A DNA stretch of 64,000 bases from the NCBI GenBank assembly GCA_902773835.1, contig CACYFZ010000001.1, positions 1-64,000 of the forward strand, in the 5' to 3' direction. This document shows, in pieces, positions 17,797-26,930 of the stretch (position 1 is its first letter; the number at the start of each line of letters is the position of its first letter). A model generated the notes under the pieces. That model was given only the letters and a program-made list of their open reading frames with translations, was not told the DNA's origin and did not search any database. A program made the position numbers and the translations under genes. This DNA comes from an uncultured Eubacteriales bacterium (GTDB lineage: Bacteria > Bacillota > Clostridia > Peptostreptococcales > Anaerovoracaceae).

Positions 17797-18531
17797 ATGA
17801 ACGTAGGTTATTTAACAGACAGAGGCAGAAGAAGACCATCCAATGAGGATGCGGTCAGGGTAGTAGAGGATTTGAATTTCTACATGCTGGCAGACGGTGT
17901 CGGCGGAAACAGATCAGGCGAGATAGCAAGTGAATCCGCACTTGAAGCACTTGAAAAATTCCTTCGCCATAACCCGCAGGAGCCTCTTTCTTCACGCGAA
18001 GAAATATTCAGATACTTCAGAGCGGCAGTGAACTATGTAAATCACTGCATCATAAAACTTTCCGAGTCTCAGCCGCAGTATGCCGGCATGGCTACGACAC
18101 TGGCATTTGCATACATAAGAGACAATGTTCTTTATGTATCGAATGTCGGAGACAGCAGAGTTTACCTTATTCATGATGATATTATTCAGCAGATAACCGA
18201 TGATCACACATATGTAAATGATTTGGTAAAGATGGGTGCCATCTCCAAAGATGAAGCGCATATGCATGCACGTAAGAATGTTATTACCAGAGCTATCGGA
18301 GCAAACGCTAATAATGAGCCGGACTGTTTCAGTGTTCCGCTCAGAAAGGGCGACAGGATACTCCTTTGCAGTGACGGACTATATGATGAAGTTGATGATG
18401 AGACCGCTCTGAGCACCATAAGCAGATATCAGGACATGCAAGCCTGTGCAGAAGATCTTGTTGTGTTGGCCAATGAAAACGGCGGTAATGACAATGTTTC
18501 GGTCATTTGCGTCGATATGACGGAGGGTTAG
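17797..18531 (+). CDS. prpC: PP2C-type protein phosphatase (PrpC/Stp)
   Basis: PrpC removes phosphate from proteins phosphorylated by PrkC. The 244-residue protein has the metal-binding PP2C motifs GRRRPSNEDA, MLADGVGGNRSGE, VSNVGDSRVYL and, near the end, GNDNVSVI. An ATG at 17761 in the same frame overlaps rsmB. The ATG at 17797 is preferred because family members begin shortly before the GxxRxxNED motif and CGGAGA lies upstream. It abuts the kinase gene with a one-base gap, the usual phosphatase-kinase pair. Confidence 0.95.
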   Translation: MNVGYLTDRGRRRPSNEDAVRVVEDLNFYMLADGVGGNRSGEIASESALEALEKFLRHNPQEPLSSREEIFRYFRAAVNYVNHCIIKLSESQPQYAGMATTLAFAYIRDNVLYVSNVGDSRVYLIHDDIIQQITDDHTYVNDLVKMGAISKDEAHMHARKNVITRAIGANANNEPDCFSVPLRKGDRILLCSDGLYDEVDDETALSTISRYQDMQACAEDLVVLANENGGNDNVSVICVDMTEG

Positions 18532-18532
18532 A

Positions 18533-20269
18533 ATGGCCAGCAGAGTATTATCAGGACGTTATGAATTATTGGAAAAAATAGGCGACGGAGGTATGGCCGT
18601 TGTTTATAAGGGAAGGGACAAACTCCTCAATCGTTTTATTGCCGTAAAAATTCTCAGACCTGAGTTTACAAAAGATGCAACTTTTGTTGAGAACTTCAAG
18701 AGAGAATCTCAGGCAGCGGCAGGACTCTCGCATCCGAATATCGTGGGAGTATACGATGTAGGCAGAGAAGGAAATATCAACTACATCGTAATGGAACTAA
18801 TCGACGGACAGACCCTGAACAAGATAATCGAAGAAGAAGCACCTATGGACTATCGTAAGGTTATCGATATATCCAAGCAGGTAGCTCAGGCACTCAGAGT
18901 GGCCCATAAAAATAAGATTATCCACAGAGACGTAAAGCCTCATAATATTATGATTACGAGCGACGGCGTGGTCAAACTTGCGGACTTCGGTATCGCGCGC
19001 GCCGTAAACGATACAACTCTTTCCACGGGAAGCAAGATAGTCGGATCCGTACATTACTTCTCACCTGAGCAGGCCAGAGGTAATTATGTTGATGAGAGAT
19101 CGGATATTTATTCTCTCGGTATCGTAATGTATGAGATGCTGACAGGAAAGGTTCCTTTCGACGGAGAGAATCCGGTTACCGTTGCCCTTAAACACATCAA
19201 TGAGGAAATCATTCCTCCAATCGAACTTGAACCCGGTATTCCGCCGGCTCTTAACAGATGCGTTATGAAGGCGACGGATAAATATCAGACGAAGAGATAC
19301 GCTTCCGCAGACGAGCTTATTCAGGATCTCGATAATATCTCATTCGTAACAGATGTTGTCGGAGACTCAATCTTCGAATCTTCATCCGTTATTGAAAGAA
19401 GAAATAAGAGAAGAGATGAGTTCAAGAAAGCCGTAGAAGATGAAGTTAAGGCCAGAGAGGCACAGAACAGACCTAAGAGGAAAAGAAGAGCGATTCTTAT
19501 TACGCTGTTTACGATTCTGCTGCTGGCTATTGCATCGGGACTCGGAGCATGGAAGATGGGAATGTTCTCAGATACCAAACCGGCACCTGACCTGATGGAT
19601 AAGACCTTGGAAGATGCTATTGAAATAGCTGAAGAGCAGGGGTTCAAAGTAAAACAGGGTAAAGATATCTACTCTTCGGATTATGCAGAAGGCAGAGTAT
19701 GTCTGCAGGATCCTGAACCGGGCAAGGACATGCCTAAAGAAGGAACCATCACGATAAACATTTCCAAAGGGCCGAAGGAAGGATTGGTACCTAAGGTCGT
19801 CGGAAAACACAAAGACGAAGTCGAGGCATTCCTCAAGGAACAGGGATATGAACTCGGAAATGTTAAGACTAAGACTTCACCTGAAGAAGAGGGCTTGATC
19901 CTCGAACAATCGCCTGAGGCGGGTTCCAGTGCAGACAAGGGAACCAAAATAGATATATGGGTATCTGATGGTAAAGGAAAAGAAATGGGAACAGTTCCTT
20001 CAGTCACAAAGCTTTCTCTTGATGATGCGATTAAGGAGATTAATGCCGCAGGATTCAAGCAAGGAGAAGTAAAATACAGCTACGATGAAAACATTGAAAA
20101 AGGATATGTTTTCTGGCAGCAGTGGCAGGCCGGAATGCAGCTTGAGAAAGGATCGTCAATAGATCTTGAGGTCAGTAGAGGACCTGAACCTGCACCTGAA
20201 CCTGTCAACAAAGAAGAGCCTAACGAAGGCGGTGATGATGATGCCGCGCCTGATGAAGAAGAAAACTAA
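18533..20269 (+). CDS. prkC: Serine/threonine protein kinase with PASTA domains (PrkC)
   Basis: This membrane kinase links muropeptide or lipid II sensing to regulation of wall growth, division and dormancy. The 578-residue protein has an N-terminal Hanks kinase domain (glycine loop GDGGMAVVYKG, catalytic loop HRDVKPHNI, DFGIA). A basic juxtamembrane stretch and one membrane helix at about 319-343 follow. Three extracellular PASTA repeats cover roughly 350-555, and the tail is Pro/Glu/Asp-rich. Three repeats match the usual PrkC count. The preceding phosphatase and following rsgA and rpe are the standard neighbours. Confidence 0.96.
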   Translation: MASRVLSGRYELLEKIGDGGMAVVYKGRDKLLNRFIAVKILRPEFTKDATFVENFKRESQAAAGLSHPNIVGVYDVGREGNINYIVMELIDGQTLNKIIEEEAPMDYRKVIDISKQVAQALRVAHKNKIIHRDVKPHNIMITSDGVVKLADFGIARAVNDTTLSTGSKIVGSVHYFSPEQARGNYVDERSDIYSLGIVMYEMLTGKVPFDGENPVTVALKHINEEIIPPIELEPGIPPALNRCVMKATDKYQTKRYASADELIQDLDNISFVTDVVGDSIFESSSVIERRNKRRDEFKKAVEDEVKAREAQNRPKRKRRAILITLFTILLLAIASGLGAWKMGMFSDTKPAPDLMDKTLEDAIEIAEEQGFKVKQGKDIYSSDYAEGRVCLQDPEPGKDMPKEGTITINISKGPKEGLVPKVVGKHKDEVEAFLKEQGYELGNVKTKTSPEEEGLILEQSPEAGSSADKGTKIDIWVSDGKGKEMGTVPSVTKLSLDDAIKEINAAGFKQGEVKYSYDENIEKGYVFWQQWQAGMQLEKGSSIDLEVSRGPEPAPEPVNKEEPNEGGDDDAAPDEEEN

Positions 20270-20305
20270 TACAGACGCATGAATCGAACTTGCAACGAAT
20301 AAACT

Positions 20306-21184
20306 ATGAAAGGAACCGTTGTTAAAGGAATAGGAGGCTTCTACTTTGTCTATGACGGCGCTGACGTCGTTATGGGCAAAGCCAGAGGTAACCTCAAAAG
20401 AAATAAAGAAATTATATATGTCGGTGACGTAGTCGATTTTGAAATCGACGAAAACGACAGTGATGGCGAATGCGTCATTAACAGCGTTATTGAGCGCAGA
20501 AATTATCTGAGCAGACCACCCGTATCCAATTTGGATATGCTGGTGGTCGTGTTTAGTTTGGTAAAACCCGCCGTGAATTATCCGGTAATAGATAAGCTTA
20601 TAGCTGCATGTGAGCAGGCCGGAATAGAACCTGCCATATGCATTTCAAAGAAAGACTTAGCGAGCGAAGAAGAATTAAACAAAGCATTATCCATATACAG
20701 CAATATTTATCCCTGTTGCTGTGTGAATGCTGTAAGCGGGGACGGTATAGACGAATTGGAGAAGATTATCAGCGGAAAGAATGTAGCTTTGGCAGGACCT
20801 TCGGGAGTAGGGAAATCGACTATAAGCAATCATCTGCTATCGGATCTCGGAATCGAAGTCGAGACAGGTGATATATCCGACAAAACCAGAAGGGGCAGAC
20901 ACACAACGAGGCATGTTGAAATATTTGCCCTCGGAGACGGGACTCATCTCTACGATACTCCGGGATTTACATCTCTGGAACTTCAGGAGACGGAGCCCGA
21001 TGAGATAAGAAAACTATTCCGTGAGATGAGAGAACTTGATGAAGACTGCAGATACGGAAACTGCATGCATATAAATGAGCCTGACTGTGCGGTCAAAGAG
21101 GCTCTTGAAAGAGGAGATATTTCTGAGAGCAGGTATGATTCTTATTTGCTTATGACAGAGGAGGCAAAGAAATGGTTGAAATGA
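20306..21184 (+). CDS. rsgA: Ribosome small-subunit GTPase RsgA (YloQ)
   Basis: RsgA helps the late maturation of the 30S subunit. The 292-residue protein has an N-terminal OB domain, then the circularly permuted GTPase order: G4-like ISKKDL first, then G1 AGPSGVGKST, then G3 DTPGF. The C-terminal zinc motif CRYGNCMHINEPDC completes it. The G4 box reads SKKD rather than NKxD, a small departure. In Gram-positive bacteria RsgA is a known PrkC substrate, which fits the location. It overlaps rpe by 13 bases. Confidence 0.95.
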   Translation: MKGTVVKGIGGFYFVYDGADVVMGKARGNLKRNKEIIYVGDVVDFEIDENDSDGECVINSVIERRNYLSRPPVSNLDMLVVVFSLVKPAVNYPVIDKLIAACEQAGIEPAICISKKDLASEEELNKALSIYSNIYPCCCVNAVSGDGIDELEKIISGKNVALAGPSGVGKSTISNHLLSDLGIEVETGDISDKTRRGRHTTRHVEIFALGDGTHLYDTPGFTSLELQETEPDEIRKLFREMRELDEDCRYGNCMHINEPDCAVKEALERGDISESRYDSYLLMTEEAKKWLK

Positions 21185-21846
21185 AAAAGAATTGCAAAAC
21201 ACTTATCGCCCCTTCCATACTTTCCGCGGATTTTGCCAGACTCGGAGAAGATGTAAAGGACGTATGCGACAGAGGTATTGATTATCTTCATATCGACGTC
21301 ATGGACGGCGCTTTCGTACCGAATATTTCATTCGGTCCCGCTGTTATGAAAAGCCTGAACGGTATCGCCACAGTCCCTTATGATGTGCATCTAATGGTGG
21401 AAGAGCCGATAAGATACATCAAGGAATTCGTGACGGATAATACCGAATTTATTACCGTTCATCAGGAGGCATGCAAAGATTTGGAAGCAACCCTCGATGC
21501 CATTCATGAGCTCGGAGTTAAGACCGGCGTGTCAATAAAGCCGGGCACCAATCCTGAAGTTCTCAACAATCTCCTGCATAAGATAGATCTTATTTTGGTA
21601 ATGTCTGTTGAGCCGGGCTTCGGAGGACAGAAGTTTATGGACAACTCACTTCCTAAAATCAGCTACTACAGGGACAAGAGAGAGGAGCTCGGACTGCATT
21701 ATCTAATTGAGGTAGATGGCGGAATCAGCTCCGCAAATGCCGATCTGGTAACGGAAGCAGGTGTAGATGTTATTGTGGCAGGATCTGCCGTATTTAAAGC
21801 CCCGGACAGAAGCGCGGAGATAAAAGGAATTAAAGGTATCGCTTAA
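21172..21846 (+). CDS. rpe: Ribulose-phosphate 3-epimerase
   Basis: Rpe interconverts ribulose 5-phosphate and xylulose 5-phosphate in the pentose phosphate pathway. The 224-residue TIM-barrel protein has PSILSADFARLGED, HIDVMDGAFVPN, the SVEPGFGGQKF block and the C-terminal VDGGIS and AGSAVF phosphate-binding loops. The ATG at 21172, inside the rsgA end, is preferred over the ATG at 21181, because GAGGAGG lies seven bases before the former. About 120 bases without a gene follow, before comEC. Confidence 0.96.
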   Translation: MVEMKKNCKTLIAPSILSADFARLGEDVKDVCDRGIDYLHIDVMDGAFVPNISFGPAVMKSLNGIATVPYDVHLMVEEPIRYIKEFVTDNTEFITVHQEACKDLEATLDAIHELGVKTGVSIKPGTNPEVLNNLLHKIDLILVMSVEPGFGGQKFMDNSLPKISYYRDKREELGLHYLIEVDGGISSANADLVTEAGVDVIVAGSAVFKAPDRSAEIKGIKGIA

Positions 21847-21969
21847 GACTAAAGGTCAAAATATACGAAATCCTACAATCCACGCACGATATTCAACAAA
21901 AATCTAACAGCAAAATGTGTACTGAATTGAGTTTTTAAAACCTGTAAAATCATGCCGGGAGATACGGTC

Positions 21970-24381
21970 ATGATCAGACGAAAACTCACAGCATATACAA
22001 TCATGATGATAGCCGGTATCACTGCCGGCTATTTTTTATCCGAGAGAATAAGACCTTTTTCAGCGGCCTGTTTTCTATTTACCGTCAGCCTGGCTATAGC
22101 GTTCTTTGAAGATACGAACGTAAGAGAAAAGGCAGTTTGTTACTTTATGCTTATCCTCGGCTTTATCTTATTCACCTGCAGTTTCTTATACTATGAGAAC
22201 TCAATACAGGGATACTCATCAGCAGAAGATAATTACAAGTTAAAAGGGCGTATTCTGGCTGTAGAAGATAAAGGAGAGTATCTGAGATATACCGTTAAAC
22301 TCGATGAAGATAATAAAGGTCATAATTACAAAGTAATAGCCGATTTTAAGTACCATTCTGTCCTTGAAAACGGGAGTGAAAAATTCAAAAGAGAGCTGAT
22401 AGAGCATATAGGAACAAAGGCGGAACTATCAGGTCAGGTAACAGAATTCGGAGAAGCGGATAACCCGGGATGCTTTGATTACCGAGATTATATGAGGAGC
22501 AAGGGGATAGCGTTTCGTGTAAAAGTCGAATATATGGAGATTACAGACGAGAATGATTACTTGTGGAGTCTGAGAAGGGCTTTATTTAAGGCTCGAGAGA
22601 ACTATTTGTCAGAATTTGATGAAGAGAGCGCCGGATTCATTAGAGGGCTTGTATTCGGAGATAAAAGCGAAATAGAAGAAGACGTCAAAAAAGCATTTCA
22701 ATTAAATTCAACAGGGCATATTCTCGCGGTAAGCGGCCTGCATATCGGATTTTTACATGCCTTGCTCAAATTGCTTTCCTCAAAGAAGAAGACATGGCCC
22801 ACGTCATTATTCATAATAGGCACTATGATTATTTACGGTGAAATGACTTTGTGGAGTTCTTCGGTAATCAGGGCTGTTATTGTACTCAGTCTCAGCATAT
22901 TATCCGTAAATCTCAGAAAACCTTTTGACCTTCTTACCTCATTATCCGCCGCAGCTTTTATAATCCTGTTATTCAGGCCGTATATGCTGTTTAATTCGGG
23001 ATTCCAGCTCTCATTCGCAGCCATGAGCGGGATAGCTTTCTTTTCTAAGCGCTTAAGAAGGTTTACTGGAGATATGTTGGCGGCGACACTTTCAGTACAA
23101 ATCGGAACAATCCCGGTAATTGCAACGACTTTCCATAGAATTAACTATATTTCTATTTTGATTAATATACCAATAATTTTATTATCGTCTTTAATTGTTC
23201 CGCTCTGTATTTGCTTCTTGTTTTTCAGCATGATTGCGGGTTTTCTGCCGTCTTTTGCAATCGTATTCATACAGTTCTGCATCGAAGCGCTTCTGCTTCT
23301 TAATAACAAACTGTCATTTGACGGATTCTTTTCCGAACTCACAGCGGGCTTCGGAAGTGCAATGACAGTCAGCATACTGGCAGTATTGATTTTTGTCTCT
23401 TCCGAGTGGTTCAGAGTTAACAGATTGCGGGGGGAGAGGAAATTGATAATAAAGAGTTCATTACTTCTGATAATACCACTTATGTTTGTCCATACATCTC
23501 TTTACGACTCGTATTTAGATGACGAAATAGTTTTCGTATCTGTCGGGCAGGGAGATTGCACACATGTGAGAGCAGGGGACAAAGATGTCCTGATAGACGG
23601 AGGCGGGAACGATTTTACTAATATCGGACAGAACATACTAATGCCGTATCTTCTGTATGAAAAGGCCAATGACATAGATATTGCAGTTCTTACACATCTT
23701 CATAAAGATCACTACCTCGGAATAAGCGAATTATCTGAGGAATACCCCGTGTCCTCAGTAGCTTTCTCAGAATTATATAAAGAATCGTTTCTGAATCAAT
23801 CAAGCACAGAGAACAAAACTGCTGCTCCCGGGGAAAATGATGACAAATACGGATATGACAAGCAAGGTGCTGCCGATAACAGCGAGATATCTTTCACTAC
23901 CGATCAAATTGTATATCTGATGGAAGATTCAATAATCAATCTGGATGAAGATATTTCAATTAAGGTTCTTTGGCCTAAAGGGAGCGCTGCCAAAAGCATC
24001 AGCATAGAAGATCAGAACGAGAACAATATGGTGTATATGATTAATTACAAGGGAATCAGTGTGATGATTACCGGAGATCTTCTGGAAGAGGATGAGCTGA
24101 AGATGCTTGATTACTACAAAGGAACTGACATGCTTAAATGCGATGTCCTAAAAGTAGCGCATCACGGCAGTAAATCCAGCAGTTCAGAGGAATTCCTCGA
24201 TGCAGCATCTCCGAAAATTGCCGTCATACAGGTCGGAAAGAACAACCTATACGGCCACCCGCATAAGCAGACCCTTGAGCGCCTTAAATCCCGCGGTATA
24301 AAGGTTTATCGCACAGATGAAGCCGGAGCTGTCGGTATTGAAATAAGAAGTAAGGGAATAGCAGTTGATACCATGAGATGA
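21970..24381 (+). CDS. comEC: ComEC/Rec2 DNA uptake channel protein
   Basis: ComEC transports single-stranded DNA across the membrane during transformation. The 803-residue protein has N-terminal membrane segments and a DUF4131-like OB region (about 80-190). A multi-helix Competence domain with the GHILAVSGLHIGF signature follows, and the C-terminal metallo-beta-lactamase-like domain is from about 510. That domain has THLHKDHYLG, with a complete HxHxDH metal motif, and VAHHGSKSS. A Ser/Gly/Asp-rich insertion interrupts it near residue 620. An in-frame ATG at 21952 exists, but ATG 21970 has GGGAGA seven bases before it. Confidence 0.92.
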   Translation: MIRRKLTAYTIMMIAGITAGYFLSERIRPFSAACFLFTVSLAIAFFEDTNVREKAVCYFMLILGFILFTCSFLYYENSIQGYSSAEDNYKLKGRILAVEDKGEYLRYTVKLDEDNKGHNYKVIADFKYHSVLENGSEKFKRELIEHIGTKAELSGQVTEFGEADNPGCFDYRDYMRSKGIAFRVKVEYMEITDENDYLWSLRRALFKARENYLSEFDEESAGFIRGLVFGDKSEIEEDVKKAFQLNSTGHILAVSGLHIGFLHALLKLLSSKKKTWPTSLFIIGTMIIYGEMTLWSSSVIRAVIVLSLSILSVNLRKPFDLLTSLSAAAFIILLFRPYMLFNSGFQLSFAAMSGIAFFSKRLRRFTGDMLAATLSVQIGTIPVIATTFHRINYISILINIPIILLSSLIVPLCICFLFFSMIAGFLPSFAIVFIQFCIEALLLLNNKLSFDGFFSELTAGFGSAMTVSILAVLIFVSSEWFRVNRLRGERKLIIKSSLLLIIPLMFVHTSLYDSYLDDEIVFVSVGQGDCTHVRAGDKDVLIDGGGNDFTNIGQNILMPYLLYEKANDIDIAVLTHLHKDHYLGISELSEEYPVSSVAFSELYKESFLNQSSTENKTAAPGENDDKYGYDKQGAADNSEISFTTDQIVYLMEDSIINLDEDISIKVLWPKGSAAKSISIEDQNENNMVYMINYKGISVMITGDLLEEDELKMLDYYKGTDMLKCDVLKVAHHGSKSSSSEEFLDAASPKIAVIQVGKNNLYGHPHKQTLERLKSRGIKVYRTDEAGAVGIEIRSKGIAVDTMR

Positions 24382-24713
24382 AGTGACATAATAATATGTT
24401 AAATGAACATCAAATCACACTTTCGTGCGTTTTAGACAACATCCTGACCACAGGCGCAACCATTAAACTTGCGCCGGACATCATAATCTTGTACTAAAAA
24501 CTCAGTTCAGGGCGTTCGATGCTAAGAATTCCGTACAGATTGACCTGGCCGGGGCATCCGTACGGAAAACACAGGGTTTTCCGTGATATCGGACACTCAA
24601 ATGGATGCGGATCAGTATGGATGATCTTATGTGAGTGAACTGTACTGAAAATATTCGAAAAACTCAGTACAACTGCAAGAAAACTAGAACGGCGTACGGA
24701 AAAGGAGAATGAA

Positions 24714-24836
24714 ATGAGTATTCACAGGGATAAATAAAAAAGAATTTTGTACGAGGAGACACAGCTGCTGGATTTGTACGGAAATGAGCTCGCTGATGCA
24801 ATAGTCGGACATCTTATTTGCAGCAACAGCAGGTGA
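24714..24836 (+). pseudogene. Possible remnant of a small gene
   Basis: An excellent ribosome site (AAAAGGAG) precedes an ATG whose frame reads MSIHRDK and then a TAA at 24735-24737. The same frame stays open for 32 more codons with protein-like composition (containing LLDLYGNELADAIVGHL) until TGA at 24834. It may be a decayed small gene or simply a seven-residue leader peptide. The product is not recognised. Confidence 0.3.
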
Positions 24837-24899
24837 AGCGAGGGCAATAATCGGGTGAAGCGAAAAGTGTTGAAACACCAAAGATGATTTGATAAACTT

Positions 24900-24927
24900 T
24901 TAACAAAGCGGGCCTTCATCTTATATT
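24900..24927 (+). promoter_or_regulatory. Probable promoter of the CAP-domain gene
   Basis: TTAACA at 24900-24905 and TATATT at 24922-24927 are 16 bases apart, about 36 bases before the start codon. Confidence 0.5.
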
Positions 24928-24962
24928 TGTTGTTGAATTTGAATGATACTGGGGAAAGATAA

Positions 24963-26804
24963 ATGAAAAAGAACCTTAGGCAGCAGGTCGTTGTATTACT
25001 GGGCTTTATAATGATATTTGTTACAGCCTTTGGAATGACAACTCTCAGCGTCTGGGCTGAAGATAATGACGGTATCATACAGGCAGACATAACGGTAACT
25101 TATGATCAAACTGGTGCCAGATCGATGCTCGACAATATAAATGCACTTAGAGCAGATCCTAATGTATGGGTATGGGCACCACCGGGATATGATGAGGATA
25201 TAATCTATTACAACCAGCGTCAGGGAGTGGAAGGATATCCTCTGCAGCCTCTTGTTATAGATAAGGAACTAGAAAAGATCGCCATGCAAAGAGCAGCGGA
25301 GATCGCTTTCTCCTATTACAACAGCAGCTCCGAAAAACAGCCTCACTATAGGCCGAATGGCGAGTATTGTAATACTTATTATGAGAGTATAGATTATCTC
25401 ACAGATGCATCTGAGAACATCTCCTTTGGCGGTACTTTTAATACTGCAGCTGCCGCATATGAAGGATTCCTCGAAGAAGATAAAGATTATAACGGTCAGG
25501 GACACCGCCGCAACATGCTGATGCCTTGGAAAGCTGTCGGAATCGCTCACGTAAACGTCGGCGGAGTGAACTATTGGGTACAGGTATTCGGAGATACTGC
25601 AGGTGAACCGAATACGGATCTGCCCGATGCAAATGATTCACAAACTGATGTAACGATCGATATACTGGAAAGCAAGCTTTCGAATATAAGCGTTACGAAT
25701 GACCCTGTATCTATTTCACTGAATGCAGGAGAAGAAGCGGAGCTCCCTGTAACTACTGCAAAAGTGACCGTAGACGGCAGTGCACAGAGTACGGAAGTCG
25801 TAAAAGCCAAGATCAAGCTTCGCCCAACATGGGCAAGCGCGAATACATCTATAGCAGCTGTAAGTGGTGACAAAGTAAGCGGTGTCAAGGAAGGAACCAC
25901 AACACTGAATGCATCCGATGTCGGCAGCATTGATGTTCCTGCAGTTACAGTAAATGTAACTGGAACTCCATCCGGCGGAAACGATGGAGGTGAAGGAGAC
26001 GAGGGAGATGATGGAGGTGAAGGAGATGAGGGAGATGATCCCGGAACGCCTGTTGTGACACCAATCAGTATTGCTGCTCCCTCAAGCCAAGCATTCACCT
26101 ATGACGGCAAAACACATACAGGAGTTGCTCAAGGAGAGGGGTATACTCTTTCAGGAATAACAACTGCAACAAACGCAGGTTCATATACGGTGAGGGCTGC
26201 TTTGAACGACGGGTATTGCTGGGCAGACGGAACCACTGCCGCCAAGTCCATCACATGGAAGATCAACAAAGCCACGGCGAAGGTGACTGTGCCCAAGGGC
26301 AACACTTTCACGTATAACGGCAAAGCAAAGACCGGAGTTGCAGCAGGGACAAACTATACACTGACCGGCACAGTAAAGGCAACCAAGGCCGGGACCTACA
26401 CAGCGAAAGCTACGCTTAAGACCAACGCCAACTACATCTACAAGTGGGCAGACGGAACTGCCGCAGCCAAAACTATCAAGTGGAAGATCAACAAGGCAGC
26501 CAATCCTTTGACCATCAAGGCAAAGAAAGCTACGATTAAGTACACTGCTGTCAAGAAGAAGGCACAGGTTGTCGGTGTAACGAAAGTGATTGCCTTTACG
26601 AAAAAAGGCCAGGGCAAGATGACCTACACCAAGGCATCGGGCAACAAGAATATCACCATCGCCAAGACCACCGGCAAAGTGACCGTCAAGAAAGGTCTCA
26701 AGAAGGGTACCTACAGTGTCAAGGTAAAAGTGAAAGCCGGCGGCAACGCCAACTACAAAGCATCATCAGTCAAGAACGTGACGTTCAAGATCAAGGTGAA
26801 ATAG
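24963..26804 (+). CDS. Secreted CAP-domain (SCP-like) protein with repeat-containing C-terminus
   Basis: The 613-residue protein starts with a signal peptide (MKKNLRQQ, hydrophobic core, cleavage probably after VWA). A CAP/SCP domain (about 45-210) contains HYRPNGE, ASENISFGG and GHRRNML; a Big_2-like region follows (about 230-335). Then come a tandem GGEGDEGDD linker (25986-26039, two 27-base units), two related FTYDGKTHTGV and FTYNGKAKTGV repeats, and a very Lys-rich end. CAP proteins bind lipids or act in adhesion, but the function here is unknown. No LPXTG anchor is present. The C-terminal half uses more AAG, AAC and ATC codons than its neighbours. Confidence 0.88.
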   Translation: MKKNLRQQVVVLLGFIMIFVTAFGMTTLSVWAEDNDGIIQADITVTYDQTGARSMLDNINALRADPNVWVWAPPGYDEDIIYYNQRQGVEGYPLQPLVIDKELEKIAMQRAAEIAFSYYNSSSEKQPHYRPNGEYCNTYYESIDYLTDASENISFGGTFNTAAAAYEGFLEEDKDYNGQGHRRNMLMPWKAVGIAHVNVGGVNYWVQVFGDTAGEPNTDLPDANDSQTDVTIDILESKLSNISVTNDPVSISLNAGEEAELPVTTAKVTVDGSAQSTEVVKAKIKLRPTWASANTSIAAVSGDKVSGVKEGTTTLNASDVGSIDVPAVTVNVTGTPSGGNDGGEGDEGDDGGEGDEGDDPGTPVVTPISIAAPSSQAFTYDGKTHTGVAQGEGYTLSGITTATNAGSYTVRAALNDGYCWADGTTAAKSITWKINKATAKVTVPKGNTFTYNGKAKTGVAAGTNYTLTGTVKATKAGTYTAKATLKTNANYIYKWADGTAAAKTIKWKINKAANPLTIKAKKATIKYTAVKKKAQVVGVTKVIAFTKKGQGKMTYTKASGNKNITIAKTTGKVTVKKGLKKGTYSVKVKVKAGGNANYKASSVKNVTFKIKVK

Positions 26805-26827
26805 AAAGATAAAGAATTACAGCAATT

Positions 26828-26876
26828 ACACCCTGGGGTAAGAAAACTACGCTTATACTCAGGGTGTTTTTCTTTT
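26828..26876 (+). terminator. Terminator after the CAP-domain gene
   Basis: ACACCCTG pairs with CAGGGTGT, with an inner partial GGTAAG/CTTAT extension, followed by a T-rich tail (TTTTTCTTTT). Confidence 0.85.
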
Positions 26877-26930
26877 GGACAAAAGTGGTTCCATTTCGGT
26901 TTTGGGGATAGGTATGTTAAAATGTGAGCG

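Larger units (their letters stand above)
24382..24960 (+). other. Gene-poor, hairpin-rich intergenic region
   Basis: About 580 bases lie between comEC and the CAP-domain gene. Three perfect inverted repeats occur within 220 bases: 24453-24475 (7-bp stem), 24562-24584 (9-bp stem ACGGAAAAC/GTTTTCCGT) and 24641-24671 (8-bp stem TGTACTGA/TCAGTACA). None is followed by a T run, so they are not simple terminators. GTACGG-like words recur, including the palindrome CCGTACGG. A short possible gene remnant (24714-24836) and the promoter of the next gene are also here. No known riboswitch class was recognised. Confidence 0.55.

Noticed and set aside
21952-21969. Upstream ATG as the start of comEC
   Set aside because: No ribosome site precedes 21952, while GGGAGA is well placed for the ATG at 21970.
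24562-24584. Rho-independent terminator for comEC
   Set aside because: The stem is perfect but no T run follows it, and it is about 180 bases beyond the stop codon; a structured RNA element is equally possible.
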